Source of the DNA: Nocardioides ochotonae
Lineage (GTDB): Bacteria > Actinomycetota > Actinomycetes > Propionibacteriales > Nocardioidaceae
NCBI RefSeq assembly: GCF_011420305.2
Contig: NZ_CP061769.1
Coordinates: 1,723,001 to 1,787,000 of the forward strand
Direction: 5' to 3'
DNA length: 64,000 nt
Position 1 is the stretch's first letter. Each line of letters starts with the position of its first letter. The position numbers and the translations under genes were made by a program. The notes under the pieces were generated by a model that saw nothing but the letters and a program-made list of their open reading frames with translations, was not told where the DNA came from and made no database searches. Of the stretch, positions 14,302 to 23,509 are shown piece by piece.

Positions 14302-14879
14302 GCACCCCCGAGCGTCGCTCCCGACTCGTCGTCCTCGCCGGGCCGACAGCCGTCGGCAAGGGCACGGTGGCCGCCGCCGTCCGCGAGGCACACCCCGAGG
14401 TCTGGATCTCCGTCTCCGCCACGACGCGCCCCCCGCGCCCCGGCGAGGAGAACGGCGTCCACTACTGGTTCGTCTCCGACGCGGAGTTCGACCGGATGAT
14501 CGCCGACGACGACCTGCTGGAGTGGGCGGTCGTGCACAAGGCGGCCCGCTACGGCACTCCCCGCCAGCCGGTCGAGCTCGCGCTGGCCAGCGGCCAGCCG
14601 GCGATGCTGGAGATCGACCTGCAGGGCGCGCGCCAGGTCCGCCGCACCATGCCCGACGCGCTTTTCGTCTTCCTGGGCCCCCCGTCGTGGGACGAGCTCG
14701 TACGCCGGCTGGTCGGCCGCGGGACCGAGACGGCCGCGGAACGCGAGCGCCGATTGGAGACCGCGCGGGTCGAGCTGGCGGCCGAGGCGGAGTTCGACAT
14801 CACCATCGTCAACCATGAAGTTCACGAGGCAGCCGAGCAGTTGGTAGCCTTGCTGAAGCAACCACCGACAGATCTGTGA
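14298..14879 (+). CDS. gmk: Guanylate kinase
   Basis: A 193-residue P-loop kinase phosphorylating GMP to GDP. The Walker A loop reads [12 protein letters not shown] (about residues 11-22), with [22 protein letters not shown] forming the GMP-binding region and [12 protein letters not shown] the Walker B area. The loop has AVGKGT where many enzymes have SGVGKST, a typical actinobacterial variant. GTG 14298 overlaps the mihF stop by 4 bases. Confidence 0.96.
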   Translation: MSTPERRSRLVVLAGPTAVGKGTVAAAVREAHPEVWISVSATTRPPRPGEENGVHYWFVSDAEFDRMIADDDLLEWAVVHKAARYGTPRQPVELALASGQPAMLEIDLQGARQVRRTMPDALFVFLGPPSWDELVRRLVGRGTETAAERERRLETARVELAAEAEFDITIVNHEVHEAAEQLVALLKQPPTDL

Positions 14880-14890
14880 GGCGTTTTAGC

Positions 14891-15220
14891 GTGCCTGGAC
14901 CCATCATCGACGCTCAGGGTGTCACCAACCCTCCGATCGACGACCTGCTCACCAAGACCGACAGCAAGTACAAGCTGGTGCTCTACAGCGCCAAGCGTGC
15001 CCGGCAGATCAACGCCTACTACTCCCAGCTCGGCGAGGGCCTGCTGGAGTACGTCGGCCCGCTCGTGGACACCCACGTGCAGGAGAAGCCCCTCTCGATC
15101 GCGCTCCGCGAGATCAGCGAGGACCTCCTGACCTGCGAGGACGTCGACCCGGCCGAGCTGGCCGCCGAGGCTGCGGCGCAGGCTGCCGCTGCCGACGCCG
15201 GCTTCAACGCCCAGGCGTGA
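14891..15220 (+). CDS. rpoZ: RNA polymerase omega subunit
   Basis: A 109-residue omega subunit that helps assemble beta-prime. The core [21 protein letters not shown] ... [15 protein letters not shown] is diagnostic of actinobacterial RpoZ, followed by the [12 protein letters not shown] helix and an Ala-rich acidic tail. Two GTG starts are possible: 14876, overlapping the gmk stop, and 14891. I choose 14891 because GAGG lies 9 bases upstream, but the extra five residues (MRRFS) cannot be excluded. Confidence 0.93.
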   Translation: MPGPIIDAQGVTNPPIDDLLTKTDSKYKLVLYSAKRARQINAYYSQLGEGLLEYVGPLVDTHVQEKPLSIALREISEDLLTCEDVDPAELAAEAAAQAAAADAGFNAQA

Positions 15221-15239
15221 CCCACCCCGTGCTTCGCCG

Positions 15240-16520
15240 GTGAACACCACCAGCGACCCCGGCTCCGAGGCCGTGTCCCCTGAGGGGGCACGGCCCGTTG
15301 CGCGTCCCCAGGTCGTCCTCGGGGTCTCCGGCGGCATCGCGGCGTACAAGGCCTGCGAGCTGCTGCGCCGGTTCACCGAGTCCGGCCACGACGTGACGGT
15401 CGTGCCGACGGAGTCCGCCCTGCGGTTCGTCGGCGCGCCCACCTGGGCCGCCCTCTCGGGCCGCCCGGTGGCCACCGAGGTCTGGGACGGCGTGCACGAG
15501 GTGCCGCACGTCCGCATCGGCCAGGCGGCCGACCTGGTCGTGATCGCCCCGGCGACCGCCGACCTGATGGCCAAGGCCGCCCACGGCCAGGCCGACGACC
15601 TGCTCACCAACACCCTGCTGACGGCGCGCTGCCCGGTGGTCTTCGCACCGGCGATGCACACCGAGATGTGGGAGCACCCCGCGACGCGCGACAACGTCGC
15701 CACCCTGCGCCGCCGCGGCGCGATCGTGATCGAGCCCGCCGAGGGCCGCCTCACCGGCAAGGACACCGGCAAGGGCCGGCTGCCCGAGCCCGGGGAGATC
15801 TTCGAGCTGGCGCGCGACGTGCTGACCCGCACCGGCGCCGACGGCCCGGTCGACGACCTCGCCGGTCGCCAGGTGGTGGTCTCCGCAGGAGGGACGCGGG
15901 AGTACCTCGACCCCGTCCGGTTCCTGGGCAACCGCTCCTCGGGCCTCCAGGGCGTGGCCCTGGCCCGCGCCGCCGCCGCGCGCGGTGCCGAGGTGACGCT
16001 GATCGCCGCCAACGTCGCGCTGCCCGACCCTGCCGGCATGAAGGTGGTGCGGGTCGAGACGACCGCCGAGCTGCGCGACGCCGTGGTGAGCGCGGCCGCC
16101 GGTGCCGACGCGGTCGTGATGGCCGCGGCCCCCGCCGACTTCCGCCCGGCGAGCGTGAGCGAGGCCAAGATCAAGAAGGCCGCCGACGGCAGCGCCGCCC
16201 CGCTGGAGCTGGTGCAGAACCCCGACATCCTCCACGAGATCAGCACCCAGCGGGTGCGCCCCGACAGCGTCGTGGTCGGCTTCGCGGCCGAGACCGGCGA
16301 TGCGACCGGCTCGGTGCTCGACCTCGCCCGGGCCAAGCTGGCCCGCAAGGGCTGCGACCTGCTCGTCGTCAACGACGTGAGCGGGGGAGCGGTCTTCGGC
16401 CAGCCCGACAACGAGGCCGTCATCCTGGCCGCCGACGGAGGCATGGTCGACGTACCGCGCGGCTCGAAGGCCGCGCTGGCCCACGCGATCTGGGACCAGG
16501 TCGCGCCGCGGCTCACCTGA
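15240..16520 (+). CDS. coaBC: Bifunctional phosphopantothenoylcysteine decarboxylase/synthetase (CoaBC)
   Basis: A 426-residue fusion for coenzyme A synthesis. The N-terminal flavin-dependent CoaC domain has LGVSGGIAAYKACELLRR (about 22-39), the catalytic His region HEVPHVRIGQAADL and PAMHTEMWEHPATRDN; the CoaB domain begins VVVSAGGTREYLDPVRFLGN and contains AAPADFRP and KIKK, which bind CTP and phosphopantothenate. The GTG at 15240 gives an N-terminal extension of ~20 residues before the conserved region. It lies 19 bases after rpoZ. Confidence 0.96.
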   Translation: MNTTSDPGSEAVSPEGARPVARPQVVLGVSGGIAAYKACELLRRFTESGHDVTVVPTESALRFVGAPTWAALSGRPVATEVWDGVHEVPHVRIGQAADLVVIAPATADLMAKAAHGQADDLLTNTLLTARCPVVFAPAMHTEMWEHPATRDNVATLRRRGAIVIEPAEGRLTGKDTGKGRLPEPGEIFELARDVLTRTGADGPVDDLAGRQVVVSAGGTREYLDPVRFLGNRSSGLQGVALARAAAARGAEVTLIAANVALPDPAGMKVVRVETTAELRDAVVSAAAGADAVVMAAAPADFRPASVSEAKIKKAADGSAAPLELVQNPDILHEISTQRVRPDSVVVGFAAETGDATGSVLDLARAKLARKGCDLLVVNDVSGGAVFGQPDNEAVILAADGGMVDVPRGSKAALAHAIWDQVAPRLT

Positions 16521-16570
16521 ACGGTGTATGCCGCCCGCCGCAAGGACGTCTCGGATGGCGGACCTGCGGC

Positions 16571-16576
16571 TACGCT
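16571..16576 (+). promoter_or_regulatory. Candidate -10 element upstream of metK
   Basis: TACGCT lies 51 bases after the coaBC stop and fits TAnnnT. It would begin a transcript covering the repeat leader and metK. No SAM riboswitch fold was recognised in the leader. Confidence 0.35.
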
Positions 16577-16629
16577 GAAGCAGGATTGAGGATTCTGGGG
16601 AGCGCGCCGGGGGCACCGGCGACATCACC

Positions 16630-16737
16630 ATGAATGACACGACGAACGACACGATCACTGGCATGACGACCGACACGACGACCGACACGATGACCGACAC
16701 GATGACCGACCGGGACCGAACGGGAGCGAGCACGACT
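16630..16737 (+). repeat. Thr/Asp/Met-coding tandem repeat in frame with metK
   Basis: The 108 bases before the conserved start of MetK consist largely of degenerate copies of ACCGACACGATG. They are open in the metK frame and would encode [15 protein letters not shown]... [15 protein letters not shown], with five Met codons and many Thr/Asp. No Shine-Dalgarno sequence precedes the ATG at 16630. It may be an N-terminal extension, a leader, or untranslated. Confidence 0.6.
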
Positions 16738-17934
16738 GTGGCTGGACGACTCTTCACCTCTGAGTCGGTGACCGAGGGTCACCCTGACAAGATCGCCGAC
16801 CAGATCAGCGACTGCGTCCTCGACGCGATGCTCGCGCAGGACCCCACGAGCCGGGTGGCCGTGGAGACGCTGCTGACCACCGGTCTCGTCGTCGTCGCCG
16901 GTGAGGTCACCACCTCCGGCTACGTCGACATCAAGGAGAAGGTGCGCGAGCGGATCCTCGAGATCGGCTACGACTCCTCCGAGAAGGGCTTCGACGGCCA
17001 CTCCTGCGGCGTCATGGTCGCGATCGGCGGGCAGTCCGGCGACATCGCCCAGGGCGTCGACGAGGGCCACGAGAGCCGCGTCGACTCCTCCGCCGACGCG
17101 CTGGACCGCCAGGGCGCGGGCGACCAGGGCCTGATGTTCGGCTACGCCTGCGACGACACCCCCGAGCTGATGCCGCTGCCGATCAAGATCGCGCAGACCC
17201 TCTCCGAGCGGCTCTCCCAGGTCCGCAAGGACGGCACGCTGGACTACCTGCGTCCCGACGGCAAGACCCAGGTCACGATCGAGTACGACGAGGACAACCG
17301 CCCGGTCCGCATCGACACCGTGGTGCTCTCGACCCAGCACGCCGAGGAGATCGACCTCGAGTCGACCCTCCAGCCGGACATCAAGAAGCACGTCATCGAC
17401 CCGGTGCTGGCCAGCTTCGACATCGACTCCGAGGGCTACCGGCTGCTGGTCAACCCGACCGGACGCTTCGTGGTCGGCGGCCCGATGGGCGACGCCGGGC
17501 TCACCGGCCGCAAGATCATCGTCGACACCTACGGCGGCATGGCCCGTCACGGCGGTGGCGCGTTCTCCGGCAAGGACCCCTCGAAGGTGGACCGCTCCGC
17601 GGCGTACGCCATGCGCTGGGTGGCCAAGAACGTCGTCGCGGCCGGTCTGGCGACCCGCTGCGAGGCCCAGGTCGCCTACGCGATCGGCAAGGCGAAGCCG
17701 GTCGGCGTGTTCATCGAGACCTTCGGCACCGGCACGGTCTCCGACGAGCGAATCCAGCAGGCGGTCCTCGAGGTCTTCGACCTGCGCCCGGCCGCGATCA
17801 TCCGCGACCTCGACCTGCTGCGCCCCATCTACGCCAAGACCGCTGCCTACGGTCACTTCGGCCGCGAGCTCCCCGAGTTCACCTGGGAGCGCACCGACCG
17901 GGTCGACGCCCTCAAGGCCGCGCTGAGCGCCTGA
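16738..17934 (+). CDS. metK: S-adenosylmethionine synthetase
   Basis: A 398-residue enzyme making SAM from methionine and ATP. Signatures include [20 protein letters not shown] at the N-terminus, [12 protein letters not shown] (about 130-141), [25 protein letters not shown] with the P-loop-like GGGAFSGKD, and the C-terminal GHFGRE. The frame is open to ATG 16630, but GTG 16738 gives the family-typical start ([10 protein letters not shown]) and length, with GGGAGCGAG upstream, so I choose it; the upstream repeat is listed separately. A hairpin follows the stop. Confidence 0.95.
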   Translation: MAGRLFTSESVTEGHPDKIADQISDCVLDAMLAQDPTSRVAVETLLTTGLVVVAGEVTTSGYVDIKEKVRERILEIGYDSSEKGFDGHSCGVMVAIGGQSGDIAQGVDEGHESRVDSSADALDRQGAGDQGLMFGYACDDTPELMPLPIKIAQTLSERLSQVRKDGTLDYLRPDGKTQVTIEYDEDNRPVRIDTVVLSTQHAEEIDLESTLQPDIKKHVIDPVLASFDIDSEGYRLLVNPTGRFVVGGPMGDAGLTGRKIIVDTYGGMARHGGGAFSGKDPSKVDRSAAYAMRWVAKNVVAAGLATRCEAQVAYAIGKAKPVGVFIETFGTGTVSDERIQQAVLEVFDLRPAAIIRDLDLLRPIYAKTAAYGHFGRELPEFTWERTDRVDALKAALSA

Positions 17935-17942
17935 TCCGACGG

Positions 17943-17968
17943 CCCCCACCTCCGCCAGGGGGTGGGGG
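17943..17968 (+). terminator. Hairpin terminator after metK
   Basis: CCCCCACC and GGTGGGGG are separated by a 10-base loop starting 9 bases after the metK stop. There is no T-run, as is common for actinobacterial terminators. It ends 10 bases before the priA -10. Confidence 0.55.
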
Positions 17969-17978
17969 TGGGCGCTGG

Positions 17979-17984
17979 TAGACA
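17979..17984 (+). promoter_or_regulatory. -10 element TAGACA, leaderless promoter of priA
   Basis: TAGACA ends 7 bases before the priA ATG at 17992, with no ribosome binding site between them. Confidence 0.4.
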
Positions 17985-17991
17985 TCTGTCC

Positions 17992-20040
17992 ATGACCGCG
18001 CCGCTGGAGCACCCCGAGCTGCCGGGGATGGTGCGCGCGACGGTCGCGGAGTCGCAGGCCAAGGCGCGCGCGACCAGGGCCCGCAAGGCCGCGGAGGCCG
18101 AGATCACCGAGGTCGACCCGGTCGCCCGGGTGCTGGTCGACGTGCCGCTCGCCCACCTCGACCGGCCCTTCGACTACGCGGTCCCGGTCGCGATGGCCGA
18201 GGCCGCGCAGCCGGGCGTGCGGGTCAAGGTGCGCTTCGCCGGCCAGGACGTCGACGGCTACGTCGTGGCCCGCGCCGCGCGCTCGGAGCACGCCGGCCGG
18301 CTGGCGCCGCTGCGCCGGGTGGTGGGCGCCGAGCCGGTGCTGAGCCCGGCGGTGGCGGCGCTGTGCGGCGACGTCGCCGAGCGCTACGCCGGCACCCGCT
18401 CCGACGTGCTGCGCCTCGCGGTGCCGCCGCGGCACGCGACGGTGGAGAAGACCCCGACCCCGCCCGAGCCGCCGCTCGACGCGCTGGGCGAGGCCGTTCG
18501 CCGGGCGGTCACCGCACTGTCCCCGGGCGCCGCGCACATCGAGCCCTTCCTGCGCGCGCTGCGCGAGGGCCGGGTGCCGCGGGTGGTCTGGGGACCAGCG
18601 CCGGGGGAGGACTGGGCGGGCCTGGTGGCGCTCGCCGCCGCGGTGACCCGGCTCGCCGGGCGCGGCAGCATCGTGTGCGTGCCCGACGGCCGTGACGTCG
18701 ACCGGCTCGACGCCGCGCTGCGCGGCCTGCTCGGCGAGGGGCACCACGTCGTGCTGCGCGCCGACGCCGGCCCGGCCGCGCGCTACCGCGACTTTCTCGC
18801 CGTGGCGCGGGGGGAGCGCCGGATCGTGGTCGGCACCCGCTCCGCGGCGTTCGCGCCCGTGCACGACCTCGGGCTGGTCGCCATCTGGGACGACGGCGAC
18901 GACCTGCACGCCGAGCCGCGCGCGCCGTACCCCCACACCCGCGAGACGCTCCTGCTGCGCGCCGAGCGGGAGGGCACCGCGGTGCTGGTCGGCGGCTTCG
19001 CGCGCACCGTGGAGGCCTCCTACCTCGTCCGCACCGGCTGGGCCGAGGACCTCCAGCCACCACGCCCGCTGGTGCGCGAGCGGGTGCGCGTCGCGGTGGC
19101 CGGGGCGACCGACTTCGACCTGATGCGCGACCCGATGGCCCGCTCCGCGCGGATGCCGCGTCAGGTCCACGACGCGGTGCGCATCGGGCTGGCCGAGGGG
19201 CCGGTGCTGGTGCAGACCCCGCGCTCGGGCTACGTGCCCTCGCTGGCCTGCGAGCGTTGCCGCACGCCCGCGCGCTGCGGCGCGTGCGCCGGGCCGCTCG
19301 CGCTGCGCGGCGCCACCCTGCCCCCGGCCTGCCGCTGGTGCGGGGTCGAGGACCCGCAGTGGGCGTGCCCCACCTGCGGGCACCACGGGCTGCGCGCCCC
19401 GGTGGTGGGCCAGGAGCGCACCGCCGAGGAGCTCGGGCGCGCCTTCCCGGGCGCCCGGGTGCTGACCTCCGCCGGCGACCGGGTGCTCGCCGAGGTCGAC
19501 GAGCGGCCGGGCATCGTGGTCGCGACGCCGGGCGCCGAGCCGGTGGCCGCGGGCGGCTACGCGGTCGTGGTGCTGCTGGACGCGTGGCTGGTGCTGGGCC
19601 GCACCGACCTTCGCACCGACGAGGAGGCCCTGCGCCGCTGGTCCAACGCGGTCGCGCTGGTGCGTCCCGGCGGGCGGGCCCTGATCGTGGGTGATCCCGG
19701 GCACCCCTCGGTGCAGGCGCTGGTGCGCTGGGACCACGCGGGCTTCGCCGAGCGCGAGACCAGCGAGCGGGTCGAGGCGCACCTGCCGCCGGCCTCCCGG
19801 ATGGCGACCATCACCGGTGAGCCCGGCGCCGTGGACGACGCGGTGACGCTGCTCGACCTGCCCCCGGCCACCGACGTGCTCGGGCCGGTGCCGGCCGGCG
19901 AGGAGGAGTGCCGGATCGTGCTCCGGGCGCCCCGCGTGCACGGCGCGGCGCTGTCGCGCGCCCTCGGGGAGCTGCAGCGGGTCCGCTCGGCGCGCAAGCT
20001 CGACGCCGTACGGATCCAGGTGGACCCGCCGGCGCTCTGA
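17992..20040 (+). CDS. priA: Primosomal protein N' (PriA), helicase motifs degenerate
   Basis: A 682-residue PriA homologue for replication restart. The N-terminal 3'-DNA-end-binding domain is clear (VARVLVDVPLAHLDRPFDYAVP, VRVKVRFAGQDVDGYV), as are the zinc clusters (CERCRTPARCGACAGPL and CRWCGVEDPQWACPTCG) and the GTRSAAFAPVHDLGLVAI motif. The Walker A loop, normally GVTGSGKTEVY, reads WGPAPGEDWAGLV, and the DEEH box reads WDDGDD, so ATP-driven unwinding is unlikely. Such degenerate PriA proteins are usual in actinobacteria. The ATG at 17992 follows a leaderless -10; GTG 17962 overlaps the metK hairpin. Confidence 0.9.
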   Translation: MTAPLEHPELPGMVRATVAESQAKARATRARKAAEAEITEVDPVARVLVDVPLAHLDRPFDYAVPVAMAEAAQPGVRVKVRFAGQDVDGYVVARAARSEHAGRLAPLRRVVGAEPVLSPAVAALCGDVAERYAGTRSDVLRLAVPPRHATVEKTPTPPEPPLDALGEAVRRAVTALSPGAAHIEPFLRALREGRVPRVVWGPAPGEDWAGLVALAAAVTRLAGRGSIVCVPDGRDVDRLDAALRGLLGEGHHVVLRADAGPAARYRDFLAVARGERRIVVGTRSAAFAPVHDLGLVAIWDDGDDLHAEPRAPYPHTRETLLLRAEREGTAVLVGGFARTVEASYLVRTGWAEDLQPPRPLVRERVRVAVAGATDFDLMRDPMARSARMPRQVHDAVRIGLAEGPVLVQTPRSGYVPSLACERCRTPARCGACAGPLALRGATLPPACRWCGVEDPQWACPTCGHHGLRAPVVGQERTAEELGRAFPGARVLTSAGDRVLAEVDERPGIVVATPGAEPVAAGGYAVVVLLDAWLVLGRTDLRTDEEALRRWSNAVALVRPGGRALIVGDPGHPSVQALVRWDHAGFAERETSERVEAHLPPASRMATITGEPGAVDDAVTLLDLPPATDVLGPVPAGEEECRIVLRAPRVHGAALSRALGELQRVRSARKLDAVRIQVDPPAL

Positions 20041-20050
20041 GTCGCGGTCC

Positions 20051-20056
20051 TAGACT
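20051..20056 (+). promoter_or_regulatory. Putative -10 element of the def-fmt operon
   Basis: TAGACT lies 50 bases before the def start and would give a ~43 nt leader carrying the GAGGAG ribosome binding site (20089-20095). Confidence 0.45.
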
Positions 20057-20105
20057 GTCCTGCGACCCCTCCACACCCCGCACCGCACGAGGAGCACACC
20101 CACCT

Positions 20106-20651
20106 GTGGCGATCCAGCCCATCCGACTCTTCGGCGACCCGGTCCTGCGTCGCCCCGCGATCGAGGTCGTCGACTTCGACCGTGAGCTGCGCACGCTCGT
20201 GCAGGACCTCACCGACACCATGCGCAACGCGCCGGGCGCCGGTCTCGCCGCACCGCAGATCGGGGTCGGCCTGCGGGTCTTCACCTGGTGGGTCGACGGG
20301 GAGGTCGGCCACCTGGTCAACCCCGACCTGTCGCTGTCGGAGGAGACCCAGGACGGCCCCGAGGGCTGCCTGTCGCTGCCGGACCTGACCTTCGACTGCC
20401 GGCGTGCGCGCTCGGTGGTCGCGCGCGGGTTCGACATGCACGGCGAACCGGTGGTGATCGAGGGCTCGGACCTGCTGGCCCGGGCGATCCAGCACGAGAC
20501 CGACCACCTCGACGGGGTCCTGTTCATCGACCGCCTCGACCCCGAGGCACGCAAGGCCGCCATGCGCGAGATTCGCGAGGCGGAGTGGTTCGGCCTCGGC
20601 ACGCCCACCGTCAAGGTCAGCCCGCACCCCACCCACGGATTCGGAGTCTGA
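20106..20651 (+). CDS. def: Peptide deformylase
   Basis: A 181-residue metallohydrolase that removes the formyl group from nascent proteins. All three signature motifs are present: [10 protein letters not shown] (motif 1, GxGLAAPQ), EGCLSLP (motif 2, with the metal Cys) and QHETDHLDG (motif 3, HExxH, two metal His and the catalytic Glu). GTG 20106 is chosen because [15 protein letters not shown] is the standard N-terminus and GAGGAG lies upstream. It is directly followed by fmt, its functional partner in the formylation cycle. Confidence 0.96.
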   Translation: MAIQPIRLFGDPVLRRPAIEVVDFDRELRTLVQDLTDTMRNAPGAGLAAPQIGVGLRVFTWWVDGEVGHLVNPDLSLSEETQDGPEGCLSLPDLTFDCRRARSVVARGFDMHGEPVVIEGSDLLARAIQHETDHLDGVLFIDRLDPEARKAAMREIREAEWFGLGTPTVKVSPHPTHGFGV

Positions 20652-20659
20652 GAACCCAC

Positions 20660-21610
20660 ATGCGCATCGTCTTCGCGGGGACCCCCGAGGTCGCCATCCC
20701 CGCCCTGAACGCCCTGGCCGAGTCGCGTCACGAGCTCGTCGGTGTCGTCACCCGCCCGGACGCGCCGGCCGGCCGCGGCCGCAAGCTGGTCGCCAGCCCG
20801 GTCGCCCAGCGCGCCGAGGAGCTCGGCGTCCCGGTGCTCAAGCCGGAGCACCCGCGCGACCCGGAGTTCCAGGCACAGCTCAAGGCGCTCGAGCCGGACT
20901 GCTGCCCGGTGGTCGCGTACGGCGCGCTGCTGCCGCAGTCCGCGCTCGACATCCCCGAGCACGGCTGGGTCAACCTGCACTTCTCCTGCCTGCCGGCGTG
21001 GCGCGGCGCCGCGCCCGTGCAGCACTCGCTGTGGGCCGGTGACGAGGTCACCGGCGCGACCACGTTCCGCATCGTGAAGGCGCTCGACGCCGGCCCGACG
21101 TTCGGCGTGATGACCGAGCGGATCCGCCCCACCGACACCGCCGGCGACCTGCTCGGCCGCCTCGCCGAGGGCGGCGCCGGCCTGCTGGTCGCGACCCTCG
21201 ACGGCATCGAGGACGGCTCGCTGGTCGCACGCGAGCAGCCCGAGGACGGCGTCAGCTTCGCCCCGAAGATCCTGGTCGAGGACGCCCGCATCGACTGGAC
21301 CCAGCCGGCCGCGCTGATCGACCGTCAGGTGCGGGCCTGCACCCCCGGCCCCGGCGCCTGGTCGACCTTCGAGGGCGAGCGGTTCAAGATCGGACCGGTG
21401 AGCATCGAGGATCCCGCCGGCGAGGCGACCGAAGCCCCCGCGCTGGCGCCGGGCACGCTCGAGGTGCGCAAGAATGCCGTGCTCGTCGGCACCGGCACCG
21501 TCCCGGTGCGCCTCGGCGAGGTCAAGGCGTTCGGCAAGAAGCAGATGCAGGCCGCCGACTGGGCGCGCGGCACGCGGGTGCAGACCGGTGCCGTCCTCGG
21601 TGCCGAGTGA
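20660..21610 (+). CDS. fmt: Methionyl-tRNA formyltransferase
   Basis: A 316-residue enzyme that formylates initiator Met-tRNA using 10-formyl-[22 protein letters not shown] is the standard N-terminus; the catalytic Asn-His-Asp set lies in [17 protein letters not shown] and [10 protein letters not shown]. The C-terminal tRNA-binding domain starts near [16 protein letters not shown]. The H of the usual NxHxSxLPxxRG motif is present, with Cys replacing Leu at one position (SCLP). The last ten bases overlap the next gene. Confidence 0.96.
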   Translation: MRIVFAGTPEVAIPALNALAESRHELVGVVTRPDAPAGRGRKLVASPVAQRAEELGVPVLKPEHPRDPEFQAQLKALEPDCCPVVAYGALLPQSALDIPEHGWVNLHFSCLPAWRGAAPVQHSLWAGDEVTGATTFRIVKALDAGPTFGVMTERIRPTDTAGDLLGRLAEGGAGLLVATLDGIEDGSLVAREQPEDGVSFAPKILVEDARIDWTQPAALIDRQVRACTPGPGAWSTFEGERFKIGPVSIEDPAGEATEAPALAPGTLEVRKNAVLVGTGTVPVRLGEVKAFGKKQMQAADWARGTRVQTGAVLGAE

Positions 21611-22019
21611 CGACCGGCCGGCGCGTCCGGCGGACGTCGACGAGATCTGCCTGGGCCTGCCGCAGGTGGAGCTCGGCACGTCCTGGGGCGACGTGCCGAC
21701 GTATCTCGTCGGAGGACGCGGCTTCGTGCTCTTCCGCAAGCCTCACTCCTCGGCGCTGGACCCGGCGACCGGCGAGCCCTACGACGATCTGCTGGTGGTC
21801 GTGACTCCCGGGCCCGGCGAGAAGGCCGCGCTGGTCGAGGACCCGCGGCTGCCGTTCTTCACCATCGACCACTTCGCCCGCACCAACGCCGTGCTCGTGC
21901 AGCAGTCCCGTCTGGGCGAGATCTCGCGCCGCGAGCTCGCCGAGGTGATCACCGACGCGTGGGCCGCACGTGCCCCGAAGCGGCTCGTGCGCGAGCACCT
22001 GGGAGCCGACGATGGCTGA
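21600..22019 (+). CDS. MmcQ/YjbR family protein
   Basis: A 139-residue protein of the MmcQ/YjbR family (DNA-binding-like cyaY-type fold), role unknown. Recognisable family features are [33 protein letters not shown] at the start, the phosphate- or ligand-facing [18 protein letters not shown] and the C-terminal [18 protein letters not shown] helix. Its GTG start overlaps the end of fmt by 11 bases and its end overlaps rsmB by 8, so it is translated as part of the def-fmt-rsmB operon. Confidence 0.85.
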   Translation: MPSDDRPARPADVDEICLGLPQVELGTSWGDVPTYLVGGRGFVLFRKPHSSALDPATGEPYDDLLVVVTPGPGEKAALVEDPRLPFFTIDHFARTNAVLVQQSRLGEISRRELAEVITDAWAARAPKRLVREHLGADDG

Positions 22020-23463
22020 GCCCCGCCGCCGCGGACGCGGCCAGCGACCCGGCCAGCGACCCGGTCAGCGTTCCGGACAGCGACCCGGCCAGGGGCCGGG
22101 GCAGCGGCCCGCGGGCAAGGCCAAGATCGCGACCGACCCGGCCCGCACCGCCGCGCTCGCGGTGCTGCAGGCCGTGCGGGTCGACAACGCCTACGCCAAC
22201 CTCGCCCTGCCCACCGCCCTGCGCGAGCACGACCTGAGCGGGCGCGACGCGGCCTTCGCCACCGAGCTGGTCTCCGGGACTCTGCGGATGCGGGGCACGT
22301 ACGACGCCGTGCTGGGCGCCTGCGTGGACCGCTCGCTGAACAAGGTCGAGGCCAAGGTCCTGGACGCGCTGCGCCTGGGCGCCCACCAGCTGCTGTCGAT
22401 GCGGGTGCCGCCGCACGCCGCCATCAGCACCACCGTCGACCTGGCCCGCGCCCGGGTGGGAGCGGGCGCCGCTGCCTTCACCAACGCGGTCCTGCGCCGG
22501 GTCTCCGAGCACGACCTCGAGACGTGGGTCGACAAGGTGGCCCCGGACCGCGCGAAGGACCCCTCCGGCCACGCCGCGATCGCCCACTCGCACCCGCGCT
22601 GGGTGGTCGATGAGCTGCGCAAGGCCGTCGGCCCCGACCAGCTCGAGGACCTGCTCGCCGCCGACAACCAGGCGCCGCGGGTGACGCTGGTGGCCCGCCC
22701 CGGGCGCGCCACGACCGCGGAGCTGCCCGGCGAGCCCACGGCGTACTCGCCGTACGGCGTGGTGCTCGACGGCGGCGACCCCGGCGGGGTGGACGCCGTC
22801 GCCGAGGGCCGCGCGGGGGTGCAGGACGAGGGCTCCCAGCTGGTCGCCGTCGCCCTGGCCGCCGCGCCGCTCGAGGGTCCGGACCGCACCTGGCTGGACC
22901 TGTGCGCCGGTCCCGGCGGCAAGGCGTCCCTGCTCGCCGCGATCGCCGCCGAGGGCGGCGCCGGTCTGGTCGCCTCCGAGCGCCAGCCGCACCGGGCCCG
23001 CCTGGTAGCACGCGCCCTGCGGGGCTCTGACGGCGTGCTCGGGGTGGTGGCCGCCGACGGCGTCCGCCCGCCGTACCGCCCGGGGTCCTTCGACCGGGTG
23101 CTGGTGGACGCTCCGTGCACCGGGCTGGGCGCGCTGCGGCGCCGCCCCGAGGCGCGCTGGCGGCGCAAGCCCGACGACCTGCTCGAGCTCGTGCTGCTCC
23201 AGCGCGCGCTGGTCGGCAGCGCGCTCGACCTGGTCCGTCCGGGCGGCGTGGTGCTCTACGCGACCTGCTCGCCGGTGCTGGCCGAGACCGAGGGGGTGGT
23301 GCGCTCGGTGCTGGCCGGGCGCGACGACGTGACCCTCGAGGACGCCGCGCCGCTGCTGCCGCAGGTGCCGGACGCCGCGGGCCCGCTGCCGGGCACGCTC
23401 CAGCTGTGGCCGCACCGCCACGGCACCGACGCGATGTTCCTGGCGCTGCTGCGCCGGGGCTGA
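22012..23463 (+). CDS. rsmB: 16S rRNA (cytosine-967-C5)-methyltransferase RsmB
   Basis: A 483-residue rRNA m5C methyltransferase. After a basic low-complexity N-terminus made of Gly-Gln-Arg-Pro repeats (GQRPGQRPGQRSGQRPGQ, about residues 9-31) comes a NusB-like RNA-binding domain (AALAVLQAVRVDNAYANLAL, FATELVSGTLR) and the SAM-dependent catalytic domain: DLCAGPGGKASLLA (motif I), VDAPCTGLGALRRRPEARW (motif IV, PC Cys) and ATCSPVLAETE (motif VI, TC nucleophile). Both catalytic cysteines are present. ATG 22012 is the first start giving the repeat region. In many relatives rpe follows rsmB directly; here it is ~4.9 kb away. Confidence 0.95.
   Translation: MAEPRRRGRGQRPGQRPGQRSGQRPGQGPGQRPAGKAKIATDPARTAALAVLQAVRVDNAYANLALPTALREHDLSGRDAAFATELVSGTLRMRGTYDAVLGACVDRSLNKVEAKVLDALRLGAHQLLSMRVPPHAAISTTVDLARARVGAGAAAFTNAVLRRVSEHDLETWVDKVAPDRAKDPSGHAAIAHSHPRWVVDELRKAVGPDQLEDLLAADNQAPRVTLVARPGRATTAELPGEPTAYSPYGVVLDGGDPGGVDAVAEGRAGVQDEGSQLVAVALAAAPLEGPDRTWLDLCAGPGGKASLLAAIAAEGGAGLVASERQPHRARLVARALRGSDGVLGVVAADGVRPPYRPGSFDRVLVDAPCTGLGALRRRPEARWRRKPDDLLELVLLQRALVGSALDLVRPGGVVLYATCSPVLAETEGVVRSVLAGRDDVTLEDAAPLLPQVPDAAGPLPGTLQLWPHRHGTDAMFLALLRRG
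22029..22115 (+). repeat. Tandem repeat coding the Gln-Arg-Pro-Gly tract of RsmB
   Basis: Imperfect 12-base units of the form CAGCGACCCGGC repeat about six times and encode QRPG. Such a tract is likely to vary in copy number between strains. It forms a basic, disordered N-terminal extension on an RNA-modifying enzyme. Confidence 0.65.
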
Positions 23464-23509
23464 GCCTGTCGCTGGGCGGTTGCGGGGCCGGTCGCTGGGC
23501 CGCTCGGGG

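Noticed and set aside
16521..16737. SAM riboswitch upstream of metK
   Set aside because: None of the conserved cores of SAM-I, SAM-II or SAM-IV could be found; the region is repeat sequence that is open in the metK frame.
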